Assembly: GCA_937874185.1 (NCBI GenBank)
Contig: CALNAK010000026.1
Coordinates: 1 to 5,460 of the forward strand
Reading direction: 5' to 3'
Length of the DNA: 5,460 nucleotides
Source: an uncultured Lactobacillus sp.
Lineage (GTDB): Bacteria > Bacillota > Bacilli > Lactobacillales > Lactobacillaceae
How positions within the stretch are numbered: the first letter of the stretch is position 1; each line of letters begins with the position of its first letter. The notes beneath the pieces were generated by a model that saw only the letters and a list, made by a program, of their open reading frames with translations, was not told the DNA's origin and searched no databases. Positions 1 through 5,411 of this stretch are shown piece after piece. The translations under genes and the position numbers were made by a program.

Positions 1-43
1 TCTGCGCATGTCTCGTGGGCTCGGAGATGTGTATAAGAGACAG
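1..43. other. Nextera/Tn5 sequencing adapter with index (artefact)
   Basis: This is library adapter and not plastid DNA. Bases 25-43 are the 19-base Tn5 mosaic end (AGATGTGTATAAGAGACAG). Bases 10-24 are the rest of the Nextera read-2 adapter. Bases 2-9 (CTGCGCAT) sit where the 8-base i7 index belongs. The whole 43 bases recur as a perfect inverted copy at 5412-5454, so the insert carries the same indexed adapter at both ends. Remove it before any submission or comparison. Confidence 0.97.
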
Positions 44-249
44 ATATAATATAGCAATATATCGACTTTCTAATTTTGATTTCATGAGTTTCTAAATAAG
101 AAAATTTTAATTAGACCGGAAAGCTTTTTTTTAAAGTTAAATGATATCTGATTTGAAATTCTTGGTTTTTTTGTTCTAACCTCATGCAATTATTATTATT
201 TGATACTTTTTCTCTTTTTATATTCTTTATTATTTTATAGAATTATTAG

Positions 250-271
250 AATGAATATTCGAATATTCATT
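250..271. repeat. 22 bp perfect palindrome
   Basis: Bases 250-271 equal their own reverse complement, centred on TTCGAA. Related ATTCGAA motifs follow at about 272-300. As RNA or single strand it could form a hairpin with almost no loop. Such elements are common in AT-rich plastid spacers and tend to evolve fast. No function can be assigned. Confidence 0.8.
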
Positions 272-456
272 TCGAATATAATTTTTTAGAATTATTCGAA
301 CTTCAAATCTACGAAGTAGACTTATAATCTTTTTACATTGCACATTGTAGAATTCTAAGTTTCAATAATGATCATAAATTTCTTTTCATGGAAGTAAAAA
401 AAACGAATCGACCGTTCGACTATTTCTTAAAATTGAAGACAACGATGAGAAAAGGA

Positions 457-474
457 AGAACATATATATGTTCT
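457..474. repeat. 18 bp perfect palindrome
   Basis: Bases 457-474 (AGAACATATATATGTTCT) are a perfect self-complementary palindrome ending 16 bases before the candidate trnL -35 box. It could be a small cruciform or a chance AT-rich element. No binding protein can be named from the sequence. Confidence 0.75.
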
Positions 475-490
475 CTAATATATAACCATA

Positions 491-519
491 TTGAATTGCA
501 AATACAAAAATGATAGAAT
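491..519 (+). promoter_or_regulatory. Candidate trnL-UAA promoter (PEP, sigma70 type)
   Basis: A -35-like TTGAAT (491-496) is followed after exactly 17 bases by a -10-like TAGAAT (514-519). This is the layout read by the bacterial-type plastid polymerase (PEP). Transcription would start near 526 and give a leader of about 150 bases before trnL. Neither box is a perfect consensus and the region is AT-rich, so chance is possible. The position upstream of trnL agrees with the known conserved promoter elements in this spacer of land plants. Confidence 0.45.
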
Positions 520-673
520 CTTTGTTGATTAAACTAAATCAATATGGATGGGGCTAAAAAAAATGCAAGAAGATACCAAAGAAATAAGTATCTGTATGTA
601 ATGAATTCCAAGGTTTCGTCATAAGAAAAAGTGGAAAGACATCATAATGAGATCCTAATCTCAAAGCAAAAAG

Positions 674-1071
674 GGGGATATGGCGGAATTGGTAGACGCT
701 ACGGACTTAATTGGATTGAGCCTTGGTATGGAAACCTACTAAGTGATAACTTTCAAATTCAGAGAAACCCTGGAATTAACAATGGGCAATCCTGAGCCAA
801 ATCCTGGGTTACGCGAACAAAACAGAGTTTAGAAAGCGGGATAGGTGCAGAGACTCAATGGAAGCTGTTCTAACAAATGGAGTTCAATCCCTTGTGTTGA
901 ATCAAACGATTCACTTCATAGTCTGATAGATCCTTGGTGGAACTTATTAATCGGACGAGAATAAAGATAGAGTCCCATTCTACATGTCAATACTGACAAC
1001 AATGAAATTTATAGTAAGATGAAAATCCGTTGACTTTTAAAATCGTGAGGGTTCAAGTCCCTCTATCCCCA
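674..1071 (+). tRNA. trnL-UAA: tRNA-Leu (UAA), split by a group I intron
   Basis: This plastid leucine tRNA decodes UUA/UUG. The 5' exon is 674-708 (35 nt) and the 3' exon is 1022-1071 (50 nt), giving an 85 nt tRNA with the long variable arm of a class II tRNA. The acceptor stem GGGGATA (674-680) pairs with TATCCCC (1064-1070), and the discriminator is A1071. The anticodon stem ACGGA (701-705) pairs with TCCGT (1026-1030). The anticodon is T708 plus A1022-A1023, so the intron interrupts it after its first base, the universal position for this ancient intron. The T arm reads GAGGG/TTCAAGT/CCCTC. The 3' CCA is not encoded, as usual in plastids. The gene looks functional. Confidence 0.98.
709..1021 (+). 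ncRNA. Group I intron of trnL-UAA
   Basis: This 313 bp group I intron belongs to the single family found in trnL of cyanobacteria and plastids. It ends in G1021, as group I introns do. Exon bases CTT (706-708) pair with GAG (718-720), forming a P1 helix with the expected U.G at the 5' splice site (U708.G718). Conserved core elements are visible: Q around 781-800 (including GGGCAATCCTGAGCCAA at 784-800), R at 845-858 (GTGCAGAGACTCAA), and S at 964-975 (AAGATAGAGTCC). The variable P6 loop lies at about 801-841, between the well-known barcode primer sites g and h. The intron has no open reading frame. Its short length, mainly a short P8 region, and its P6 sequence match my memory of Brassicaceae. 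Confidence 0.95.
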
Positions 1072-1415
1072 ACCCTACTCCCTAAAAAAGTCTGTTTGAC
1101 ACCTTACCCTTTTTTTAGTTATTCAAGAATTCATTGATCTTTTTTCATTCATCCGACACTTTTACAAACTCGAATTTCTTTTCTTATTATATACAAGTCT
1201 TGTGGGATATATCATACATATACAAATGAGAAAGAACTATCGATTTGAATTATTTCGAATCTAAATAATTTTTCATTCTAAAACTTAGAAAGTCTTCTTT
1301 TCGAAGATCCAATAAATTCCCGGTCCAAAACTTTTTTCATTTACTACTTTTGCGTTTCTTTTAATTGACATAGACCTAAGTCATCTCATAAAATGAGAAT
1401 GATACTTCGGTAATG
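1072..1415. other. trnL-trnF intergenic spacer
   Basis: This 344 bp AT-rich spacer between trnL and trnF is widely used in plant phylogeny. It contains a candidate trnF promoter at 1365-1394 and otherwise no gene. Several Brassicaceae genera carry tandem partial trnF copies here. I looked for repeats of the trnF D-arm and anticodon segments and found none. Confidence 0.9.
1365..1394 (+). promoter_or_regulatory. Candidate trnF promoter (PEP, sigma70 type)
   Basis: A perfect -35 TTGACA (1365-1370) is followed after 18 bases by TAAAAT (1389-1394), close to the -10 consensus. Transcription would begin near 1401, about 15 bases before trnF-GAA. trnF may also be read through from trnL. A perfect -35 in such AT-rich DNA is suggestive, but activity cannot be seen from sequence. 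Confidence 0.5.
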
Positions 1416-1488
<73 letters not shown>

Positions 1489-1691
1489 TAGGATTGATTA
1501 ATTTTGATAAGTTTATAGTCTTCAAATTAAACGTATCTTTAGTAAAAAAAGTGCAATAATCCTTTATCCCCCTCTCTTTTTTGTTCATGTTGTGGATCCA
1601 TCCGTTCAAAAAAAATGTATAAGACTTTATACCTAATACATATTCGAAAGGAAAGTTCTGGTTGAAAGAATAAAAAAAAGTAAAAAAAAAG

Positions 1692-1731
1692 ATCTATATC
1701 TATCTATCTATATCTATCTATAGTATCTATC
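1692..1731. repeat. Imperfect TATC microsatellite
   Basis: About 40 bases are built from TATC/TATA tetranucleotide units, interrupted once near 1722 (TAG). Replication slippage makes such tracts length-variable between individuals, so it is a candidate plastid marker. Confidence 0.8.
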
Positions 1732-1900
1732 GTTGAAGGGCAGAAATACCCCCAAGATTCATTAGATTAGATACAATAGAAATAGAATTTTAACCCCCCC
1801 ATTTATTGTATTGCTTTCCAATCTTATTTATTCATTCCCAGTTATGTGACTAAAGTTGACTAAGTTATGTGCGCGATACAAAGTTCATAATGCAGAACTC

Positions 1901-1914
1901 TTTTTTTTTTTTTT
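1901..1914. repeat. T14 mononucleotide run
   Basis: Fourteen consecutive T residues make a typical plastid mononucleotide microsatellite. The exact length is uncertain because both sequencing and replication slip on such runs. Confidence 0.85.
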
Positions 1915-2082
1915 AGTTCATCCTATTGGCTCGGCTTTTAGGAAAAAAGTATCTTTCAAATTGGAGATTAAGCTATCTATAATAATATGAATAAGACCTT
2001 AATTCTTCTGTTTGTTTGATCTAAAAACGACTCGAATTCAAAATATTCCGCGAAGGTCCGTAGTTGTAGAAACTAAGACTCA

Positions 2083-2112
2083 TTTTTATCATTCAAATTT
2101 TTTATCATTCAA
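2083..2112. repeat. 14 bp direct duplication overlapping the ndhJ stop
   Basis: TTTTTATCATTCAA occurs at 2083-2096 and again at 2099-2112, a period of 16 bases. The second copy includes the reverse complement of the ndhJ stop codon (TGA, 2109-2111), so the first copy looks like a small duplication of the gene end into the 3' untranslated region. Confidence 0.8.
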
Positions 2113-2585
2113 TAAGCATCTTGTATTTCATAAAAATTGGGGGCAATATAATCCTTACGTAAAGGCCACCCTATCCAACTTTCGGGCATTAAGATCCGTT
2201 TCAGCCGCGGATGGCTATCATAAGTGATTCCTAACATATCATAAGATTCCCGTTCTTGAAAATCCGTACTTTTCCAAACCCAGAAAACAGATGGAATTCT
2301 GGGATTACTCCTGTGAGTAAATACTTTTATGCAAACTTCTTCCGCTTGATTGACACCATATTCTATTCTCGTAAGATGATACACACTGGCTAAGAGGCCA
2401 CCTGGTGCCACATCATAGGCACATTGGGAACGTAAATAATTGTAACCATATACATATAAAATTACAGCAATAGAATGCCAATCTTCGGGCTTTATTTGTA
2501 AAGTCTCTATTCCTTGGTAATCGAAGCCCAACGATCTATGAACCAGCCCGCGTTTGGCTAGCCAAACGGACAAAGTGCCCTGCAT
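2109..2585 (-). CDS. ndhJ: NDH complex subunit J (NdhJ)
   Basis: NdhJ is a 158-residue subunit of the plastid NADH dehydrogenase-like complex. It belongs to the 30 kDa (NuoC-type) family of complex I and sits in the stromal peripheral arm, which passes electrons from ferredoxin to plastoquinone. The family signature is visible: ERESYDMLGI at 111-120, HPRLKRIL at 125-132 and PLRKDY at 141-146. It is complete and of normal length. I chose the start MQGTLSVW (ATG at 2583-2585) because it gives the usual length and N-terminus. The frame stays open upstream to an ATG at 2642, which would add 19 residues (MVNVKYLN...) that I do not recognise as family sequence. A GGGGGA on the minus strand (2596-2601), 10 bases before the chosen start, could be a weak ribosome site. 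It is the last gene of the ndhC-ndhK-ndhJ cluster, 103 bp after ndhK, and ends in TGA. Confidence 0.97.
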   Translation of the reverse strand: MQGTLSVWLAKRGLVHRSLGFDYQGIETLQIKPEDWHSIAVILYVYGYNYLRSQCAYDVAPGGLLASVYHLTRIEYGVNQAEEVCIKVFTHRSNPRIPSVFWVWKSTDFQERESYDMLGITYDSHPRLKRILMPESWIGWPLRKDYIAPNFYEIQDAY

Positions 2586-2688
2586 CTTTTTTATTTCCCC
2601 CACACCTTTTTTATATAAATTTAAGTATTTCACATTTACCATGAGTTCTAATTTATGAAGATTTTTTTCTTATTCTCTCAAATCCTCC

Positions 2689-3366
2689 CTAATTCACTAA
2701 TTCGTGGGAAGATACTGGGCTTTTGTATTTAAAAAATGTTTCAGTAGAGATCTCTGAAGTAGATGATGGTGGATAGAGTAATTCTTGATCATAATTTCCA
2801 GTCTGTGTACTGCGTACAACAAAAAACTTGTGATTGGTAGTAAAACACCGATTACCCCGTTGAGGTCTAATTCGATCCTTATAGATTTCTCTAGCTATTT
2901 TCTTACGAAGCTTTGTTATAGCGTCTATAACAGCCTCTGGTTTAGGTGGACAACCCGGCAAATAGACATCTACAGGAATTAGCTTATCAACCCCTCGAAC
3001 AGTACTATAAGAATCGGTACTGAACATCCCCCCTGTAATTGTACACGCTCCCATAGCAATAACATACTTTGGTTCAGGCATTTGTTCATATAATCTCACT
3101 AAAGAAGGAGCCATTTTCATTGTTACTGTACCTGCTGTTAAAATAAGGTCCGCCTGTCTAGGACTTGATCTTGGTACTAGCCCATAACGATCAAAGTCAA
3201 ATCGGGAGCCTATTAATGAGGCAAATTCAATAAAACAACAACTGGTACCATAAAGAAGCGGCCATAGGCTGGAAAGTCTTGACCAATTTGAAAGATCATT
3301 TAACGTAGTTGAAATAACTGAGTTTTTTGTTGTTCGATCAAGTACGGGAAACTTAATGGAATTCAT
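2689..3366 (-). CDS. ndhK: NDH complex subunit K, 4Fe-4S protein (NdhK)
   Basis: NdhK (formerly psbG) is a 225-residue subunit of the plastid NDH complex. It is the homologue of NuoB/PSST, which binds terminal iron-sulfur cluster N2 next to the quinone site. The four expected cysteine ligands are present: adjacent C43-C44 (in GTSCCFIEF), C108 (MGACTITGG) and C139 (LPGCPP). The core PRQADLILTAGT (69-80) is intact. The C-terminal tail from about 175 on is the variable plant extension. I chose the ATG at 3364-3366: the frame upstream reaches a stop (TAA, 3400-3402) with no other ATG, and the protein begins MNSIKFP as I recall for Brassicaceae. No clear Shine-Dalgarno precedes it. In tobacco, ndhK starts on an ATG overlapping the ndhC stop. 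That ATG survives here (3440-3442) but is out of frame, so initiation must differ. The stop is TAG. Confidence 0.97.
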   Translation of the reverse strand: MNSIKFPVLDRTTKNSVISTTLNDLSNWSRLSSLWPLLYGTSCCFIEFASLIGSRFDFDRYGLVPRSSPRQADLILTAGTVTMKMAPSLVRLYEQMPEPKYVIAMGACTITGGMFSTDSYSTVRGVDKLIPVDVYLPGCPPKPEAVIDAITKLRKKIAREIYKDRIRPQRGNRCFTTNHKFFVVRSTQTGNYDQELLYPPSSTSEISTETFFKYKSPVSSHELVN

Positions 3367-3380
3367 AATTGTTTCAATGG

Positions 3381-3400
3381 TTTTTTTTTTACTTTTTTTT
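3381..3400. repeat. Twin T runs (A10 and A8 in the transcript) before ndhK
   Basis: T10 (3381-3390) and T8 (3393-3400) are separated only by AC. In ndhCKJ mRNA they read A8-GT-A10, 14 bases before the ndhK start codon. They lie where other angiosperms encode a lysine-rich NdhK N-terminal segment. They are prone to slippage in replication, transcription and sequencing, so their lengths deserve direct confirmation. Confidence 0.85.
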
Positions 3401-3432
3401 TATTGTTATTGTACAAGTATTCAGGAAACGAA

Positions 3433-3795
3433 CTAAGACCATTCCAACGCTCCTTTTCGCCATGCATAAACTAAACCAAGAATTAGGATAAGCACGAAAA
3501 TGAAAGCTTCTATAAAAGCGGATACCCCTAGTACATCGAAACTCATTGCCCACGGATACAGAAAAACGGTTTCAACATCAAAAACAACAAAAACTAGAGC
3601 AAACATATAATAACGGATTCTAAATTGTAACCAAGCATCCCCGATCGGTTCTATACCTGATTCATAACTAGAAAGTTTCTCCGGCCCCTTCGTAATTGGA
3701 GATAAAACCCCGGAAATTAGAAATGCCAAAACAGGAATAGCACTTGATATTATTAAAAATGCCCAGAAAATATCATATTCGTAAAGCAGAAACAT
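3433..3795 (-). CDS. ndhC: NDH complex subunit C, membrane protein (NdhC)
   Basis: NdhC is a 120-residue thylakoid membrane subunit of the plastid NDH complex, homologous to NuoA/ND3. It sits where the membrane and peripheral arms meet and helps couple quinone reduction to proton pumping. Three hydrophobic segments are visible at about 9-31, 63-84 and 91-111. The conserved loop YESGIEPIGDAW (44-55) and the acidic FDVETVFLYPWA (72-83) mark the family. Length is exactly typical. The start ATG (3793-3795) is preceded by AGGAG at 3803-3807, seven bases away, a good ribosome site. It is the first gene of the ndhC-ndhK-ndhJ cluster. Its TAG stop overlaps an out-of-frame ATG (3440-3442), a relic of the ndhC/ndhK overlap used in other plants. 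Confidence 0.98.
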   Translation of the reverse strand: MFLLYEYDIFWAFLIISSAIPVLAFLISGVLSPITKGPEKLSSYESGIEPIGDAWLQFRIRYYMFALVFVVFDVETVFLYPWAMSFDVLGVSAFIEAFIFVLILILGLVYAWRKGALEWS

Positions 3796-3802
3796 AGACG
3801 AA

Positions 3803-3807
3803 CTCCT
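3803..3807 (-). promoter_or_regulatory. Ribosome binding site of ndhC
   Basis: The minus strand reads AGGAG here, seven bases before the ndhC ATG. It is the only clear Shine-Dalgarno of the three ndh genes in the window and fits independent initiation at the head of the cluster. Confidence 0.75.
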
Positions 3808-4011
3808 ATGAATGTGGAAAAAATACCCGCTTAGTCAATTCCAATCGGAGTGGATTGGGCAAGGTATATATAACTCTTGCGTCAAAACAAAAATTCAGGT
3901 TAATCAAATCATTTATTTTCGTTTGGTTGCTGTGGTAGACGTCTCCTTTTAAGATTTATTGATTGTAATCTTATTTTCAGTACACTTATTACTTAATATT
4001 TCCATGTTTCT

Positions 4012-4069
4012 ATTACTAATAGTTTCTCATATTAATAATATAATATTAATATTATTAATAACTAGTAAT
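4012..4069. repeat. Nested AT-rich inverted repeats
   Basis: The inner arms 4030-4041 and 4049-4060 are perfect 12 bp complements around a 7-base loop. The outer arms 4012-4018 and 4063-4069 (ATTACTA/TAGTAAT) add seven more pairs with an uneven internal loop. In the ndhC leader RNA this could form a long AU-rich hairpin about 220-270 bases upstream of the start codon. Confidence 0.7.
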
Positions 4070-4301
4070 TTTTTTTATTTCTGTTTCTTAAATTTGCTTT
4101 ATGTTTTATTTAAAAATAAAACAAATTGATAAAAATATCTTCGTTTTTAAAATTATGACGTATCAAAAAATCCACTTACGACTATGAAAATGAATGAATA
4201 AAAAACGTTTATTCTAAATTATAAGTATCTATCTAGATATATCGATAGATAGTGATTGGATCCACTGAAATCAAATTTGGTTTTCCGTTTTATTCTGAAC
4301 G

Positions 4302-4341
4302 ACCCCCAGGACTTATGGTTTAGGGTCTGGGAGTTTTTTTT
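4302..4341. terminator. Hairpin followed by T8 (terminator-like on the plus strand)
   Basis: Bases 4302-4314 pair with 4322-4334: a core CCCAG/CTGGG (4305-4309/4327-4331), then a G.T pair and two flanking mismatches, with loop 4315-4321. T8 follows directly on the plus strand. In shape it resembles an intrinsic terminator, but no plus-strand gene lies just upstream. The strong genes nearby are minus, where the hairpin lies between trnV and ndhC. It may instead stabilise an RNA end. Its function is unknown. Confidence 0.35.
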
Positions 4342-4452
4342 ATGAACCAACAAATTGAAAGTAACCAGTTAGAAATAAAGAATACAATAATAAGTCAAAA
4401 ATTATCCAATTATTTGGATTTGAATGTCATTTATTAGAATAAATTTATTAGT

Positions 4453-5127
4453 TAGGGCTATACGGATTCGAACCGTAGACCTGCTCGGTAAAAGAGCTCG
4501 AACTTATTATTATCAAAATGATTCGAACTCTTTCAAAGACCCAACATGCATTTTTTTTTGCATTGGGCTCTTTCATTAACTGATAGAAAGATCAGTTAGT
4601 CTACCATATTTTTTCTTAAAAAAAAAAGATAAGAAATGGTTCCAAGTACTCTGATTGATTATTTTTTAATTCTAATACAATACAGAATAACTACCAAAGT
4701 GTTTCAAAAAAGGGTTCTCTTGACGTAGGTTTGCTTTTGGTCTAGATCAACTTAAGTTAAATATAGTCTCTAACATCCTGATTAAAAAATCAAATATGAA
4801 ACTTGCTACACCTTAAGGTTCATAGGACGAAAAGATCATTTTTGAGTTCCTTATACTCATTCTGCCTAGCATTAAGTAGACTGGGTATTCACCCTATCAA
4901 TATCTCAAATCAATGATGGGTTCTATTAATTCCCTACCGAAATGGGGTACTTTAATAGGACCTAATGTCAGGCTATTGTTCTCCTCTTTTTCCTAAAAAA
5001 AAGTCATGGAGTAAGACATCGATTTATTAATAAGATCAATCAATTGGTTTGATTGCGTGATGGACTCCTCTGAAAAACTTTGGCGCACGTGTAAACGAGG
5101 TGCTCTACCTAACTGAGCTATAGCCCT
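4453..5127 (-). tRNA. trnV-UAC: tRNA-Val (UAC), split by a group II intron
   Basis: This plastid valine tRNA is on the minus strand. The 5' exon is 5127-5089 (39 nt) and the 3' exon is 4487-4453 (35 nt), giving a 74 nt mature tRNA. The acceptor AGGGCTA pairs with TAGCCCT and the discriminator is A (T4453 on plus). The D stem is GCTC/GAGC. The anticodon loop TTTACAC contains UAC, and the intron lies immediately after this loop. The T arm is TACGG/TTCGAAT/CCGTA. The first pair of the anticodon stem is a C.C mismatch (plus-strand G5100 opposite G4483) while the other four pairs hold. The gene is divergent from trnM and upstream of the ndh cluster on the same strand. Confidence 0.97.
4488..5088 (-). 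ncRNA. Group II intron of trnV-UAC
   Basis: This 601 bp group II intron begins GTGCG (5088-5084), matching the GUGYG consensus, and ends in AC at 4489-4488. It has no reading frame, so splicing must rely on nuclear factors or, as proposed for this class, plastid MatK. Domain V lies at about 4537-4570 (minus strand GAGCCCAATGCA, A8 loop, TGCATGTTGGGTC), with the two-base bulge and AGC triad. Domain VI lies at about 4490-4534. A candidate EBS1 (GTGTAG, plus 4806-4811) can pair six bases with the last six of the 5' exon (TTACAC). Domain VI appears to lack the bulged branch-point adenosine, as reported for trnV introns that splice by hydrolysis. Confidence 0.94.
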
Positions 5128-5148
5128 TGTGTTTATGATCCACATTTT

Positions 5149-5177
5149 ATCTTATCATGTAGATAATTTCTTGTCAA
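5149..5177 (-). promoter_or_regulatory. Candidate trnV promoter (PEP, sigma70 type)
   Basis: On the minus strand a perfect -35 TTGACA (5177-5172) is followed after exactly 17 bases by TAAGAT (5154-5149). Transcription would start near 5142, about 15 bases before the tRNA. Read-through could extend into ndhC. Confidence 0.65.
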
Positions 5178-5232
5178 GATTAATATTATATGATCGAACA
5201 TTATATCTCTTTCATCTCGTTGTTTATTGGTA

Positions 5233-5261
5233 TTGCTTAGAAATAATATTGGATTTATAAT
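5233..5261 (+). promoter_or_regulatory. Candidate trnM promoter (PEP, sigma70 type)
   Basis: TTGCTT (5233-5238) is followed after exactly 17 bases by a perfect -10 TATAAT (5256-5261). Transcription would start near 5268, about 44 bases before trnM-CAU. Confidence 0.65.
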
Positions 5262-5311
5262 CCTATCGATGTGATAAGTATCCCCGTGCCTTCTCTTTAC
5301 GATGATAAATA

Positions 5312-5384
5312 ACCTACTTAACTCAGTGGTTAGAGTATTGCTTTCATACGGCAGGAGTCATTGGTTCAAATCCAATAGTAGGTA
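5312..5384 (+). tRNA. trnM-CAU: tRNA-Met (CAU), elongator
   Basis: This 73 nt tRNA has acceptor ACCTACT (5312-5318) pairing with AGTAGGT (5377-5383) and discriminator A5384. The D stem is ACTC/GAGT. The anticodon stem TTGCT (5338-5342) pairs with GGCAG (5350-5354) using two U.G pairs, and CAT lies at 5345-5347. The T arm is ATTGG/TTCAAAT/CCAAT. Three plastid tRNAs carry a CAU anticodon. The fully paired A-T first acceptor pair rules out the initiator fMet type, and the position between trnV and (beyond the end) atpE is that of the elongator Met tRNA rather than the Ile-lysidine one. Confidence 0.96.
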
Positions 5385-5411
5385 TAACTTATTAGACACC
5401 ATGATCAATGG

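Larger units (their letters stand above)
44..673. other. trnT-trnL intergenic spacer (partial)
   Basis: This is a non-coding, strongly AT-rich spacer upstream of trnL-UAA. In other angiosperm plastomes it separates trnT-UGU from trnL-UAA, and trnT would lie beyond the left end. I see no gene in it. It holds a perfect 22 bp palindrome at 250-271, a perfect 18 bp palindrome at 457-474, several short A/T runs, and a candidate promoter at 491-519. Confidence 0.85.
1489..2108. other. trnF-ndhJ intergenic spacer
   Basis: This 620 bp non-coding spacer separates convergent trnF (plus) and ndhJ (minus). It is AT-rich and rich in simple sequence: an imperfect TATC tract at 1692-1731, C7 at 1794-1800, T14 at 1901-1914, and a 14 bp duplication at its right edge (2083-2112). 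I see no gene and no convincing terminator hairpin for either neighbour. Plastid 3' ends are usually set by processing rather than by intrinsic termination. Confidence 0.85.
3796..4452. other. ndhC-trnV intergenic spacer
   Basis: This 657 bp spacer lies downstream of trnV and upstream of ndhC, both on the minus strand, so it holds the ndhC leader. It is very AT-rich, especially 3960-4250. It contains nested inverted repeats at 4012-4069, an 8 bp inverted repeat at 4226-4233/4244-4251, and a GC-richer hairpin at 4302-4334 followed by T8. A weak promoter-like pair on the minus strand (TTGATT at 4269-4274, 17 bases, TATCTA at 4246-4251) could drive ndhC, but I put little weight on it. There is no gene. 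Confidence 0.85.
5128..5311. other. trnV-trnM divergent spacer
   Basis: These 184 bp separate divergent trnV (minus) and trnM (plus). Each gene has a well-formed sigma70-like promoter here, and the two -35 boxes lie 55 bases apart. There is no gene. Confidence 0.9.

Noticed and set aside
1072..1415. Tandem trnF pseudogene copies
   Set aside because: I searched for trnF D-arm and anticodon-arm fragments before the real trnF and found none.
1692..1731. CRISPR-like or regulatory repeat array
   Set aside because: It is a simple TATC microsatellite with no spacers.
2012..2227. 71-codon plus-strand reading frame
   Set aside because: It is largely antisense to the intact 3' end of ndhJ and is a by-product of that coding sequence.
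2785..2982. 65-codon plus-strand reading frame
   Set aside because: It lies entirely antisense inside ndhK, whose family assignment is secure.
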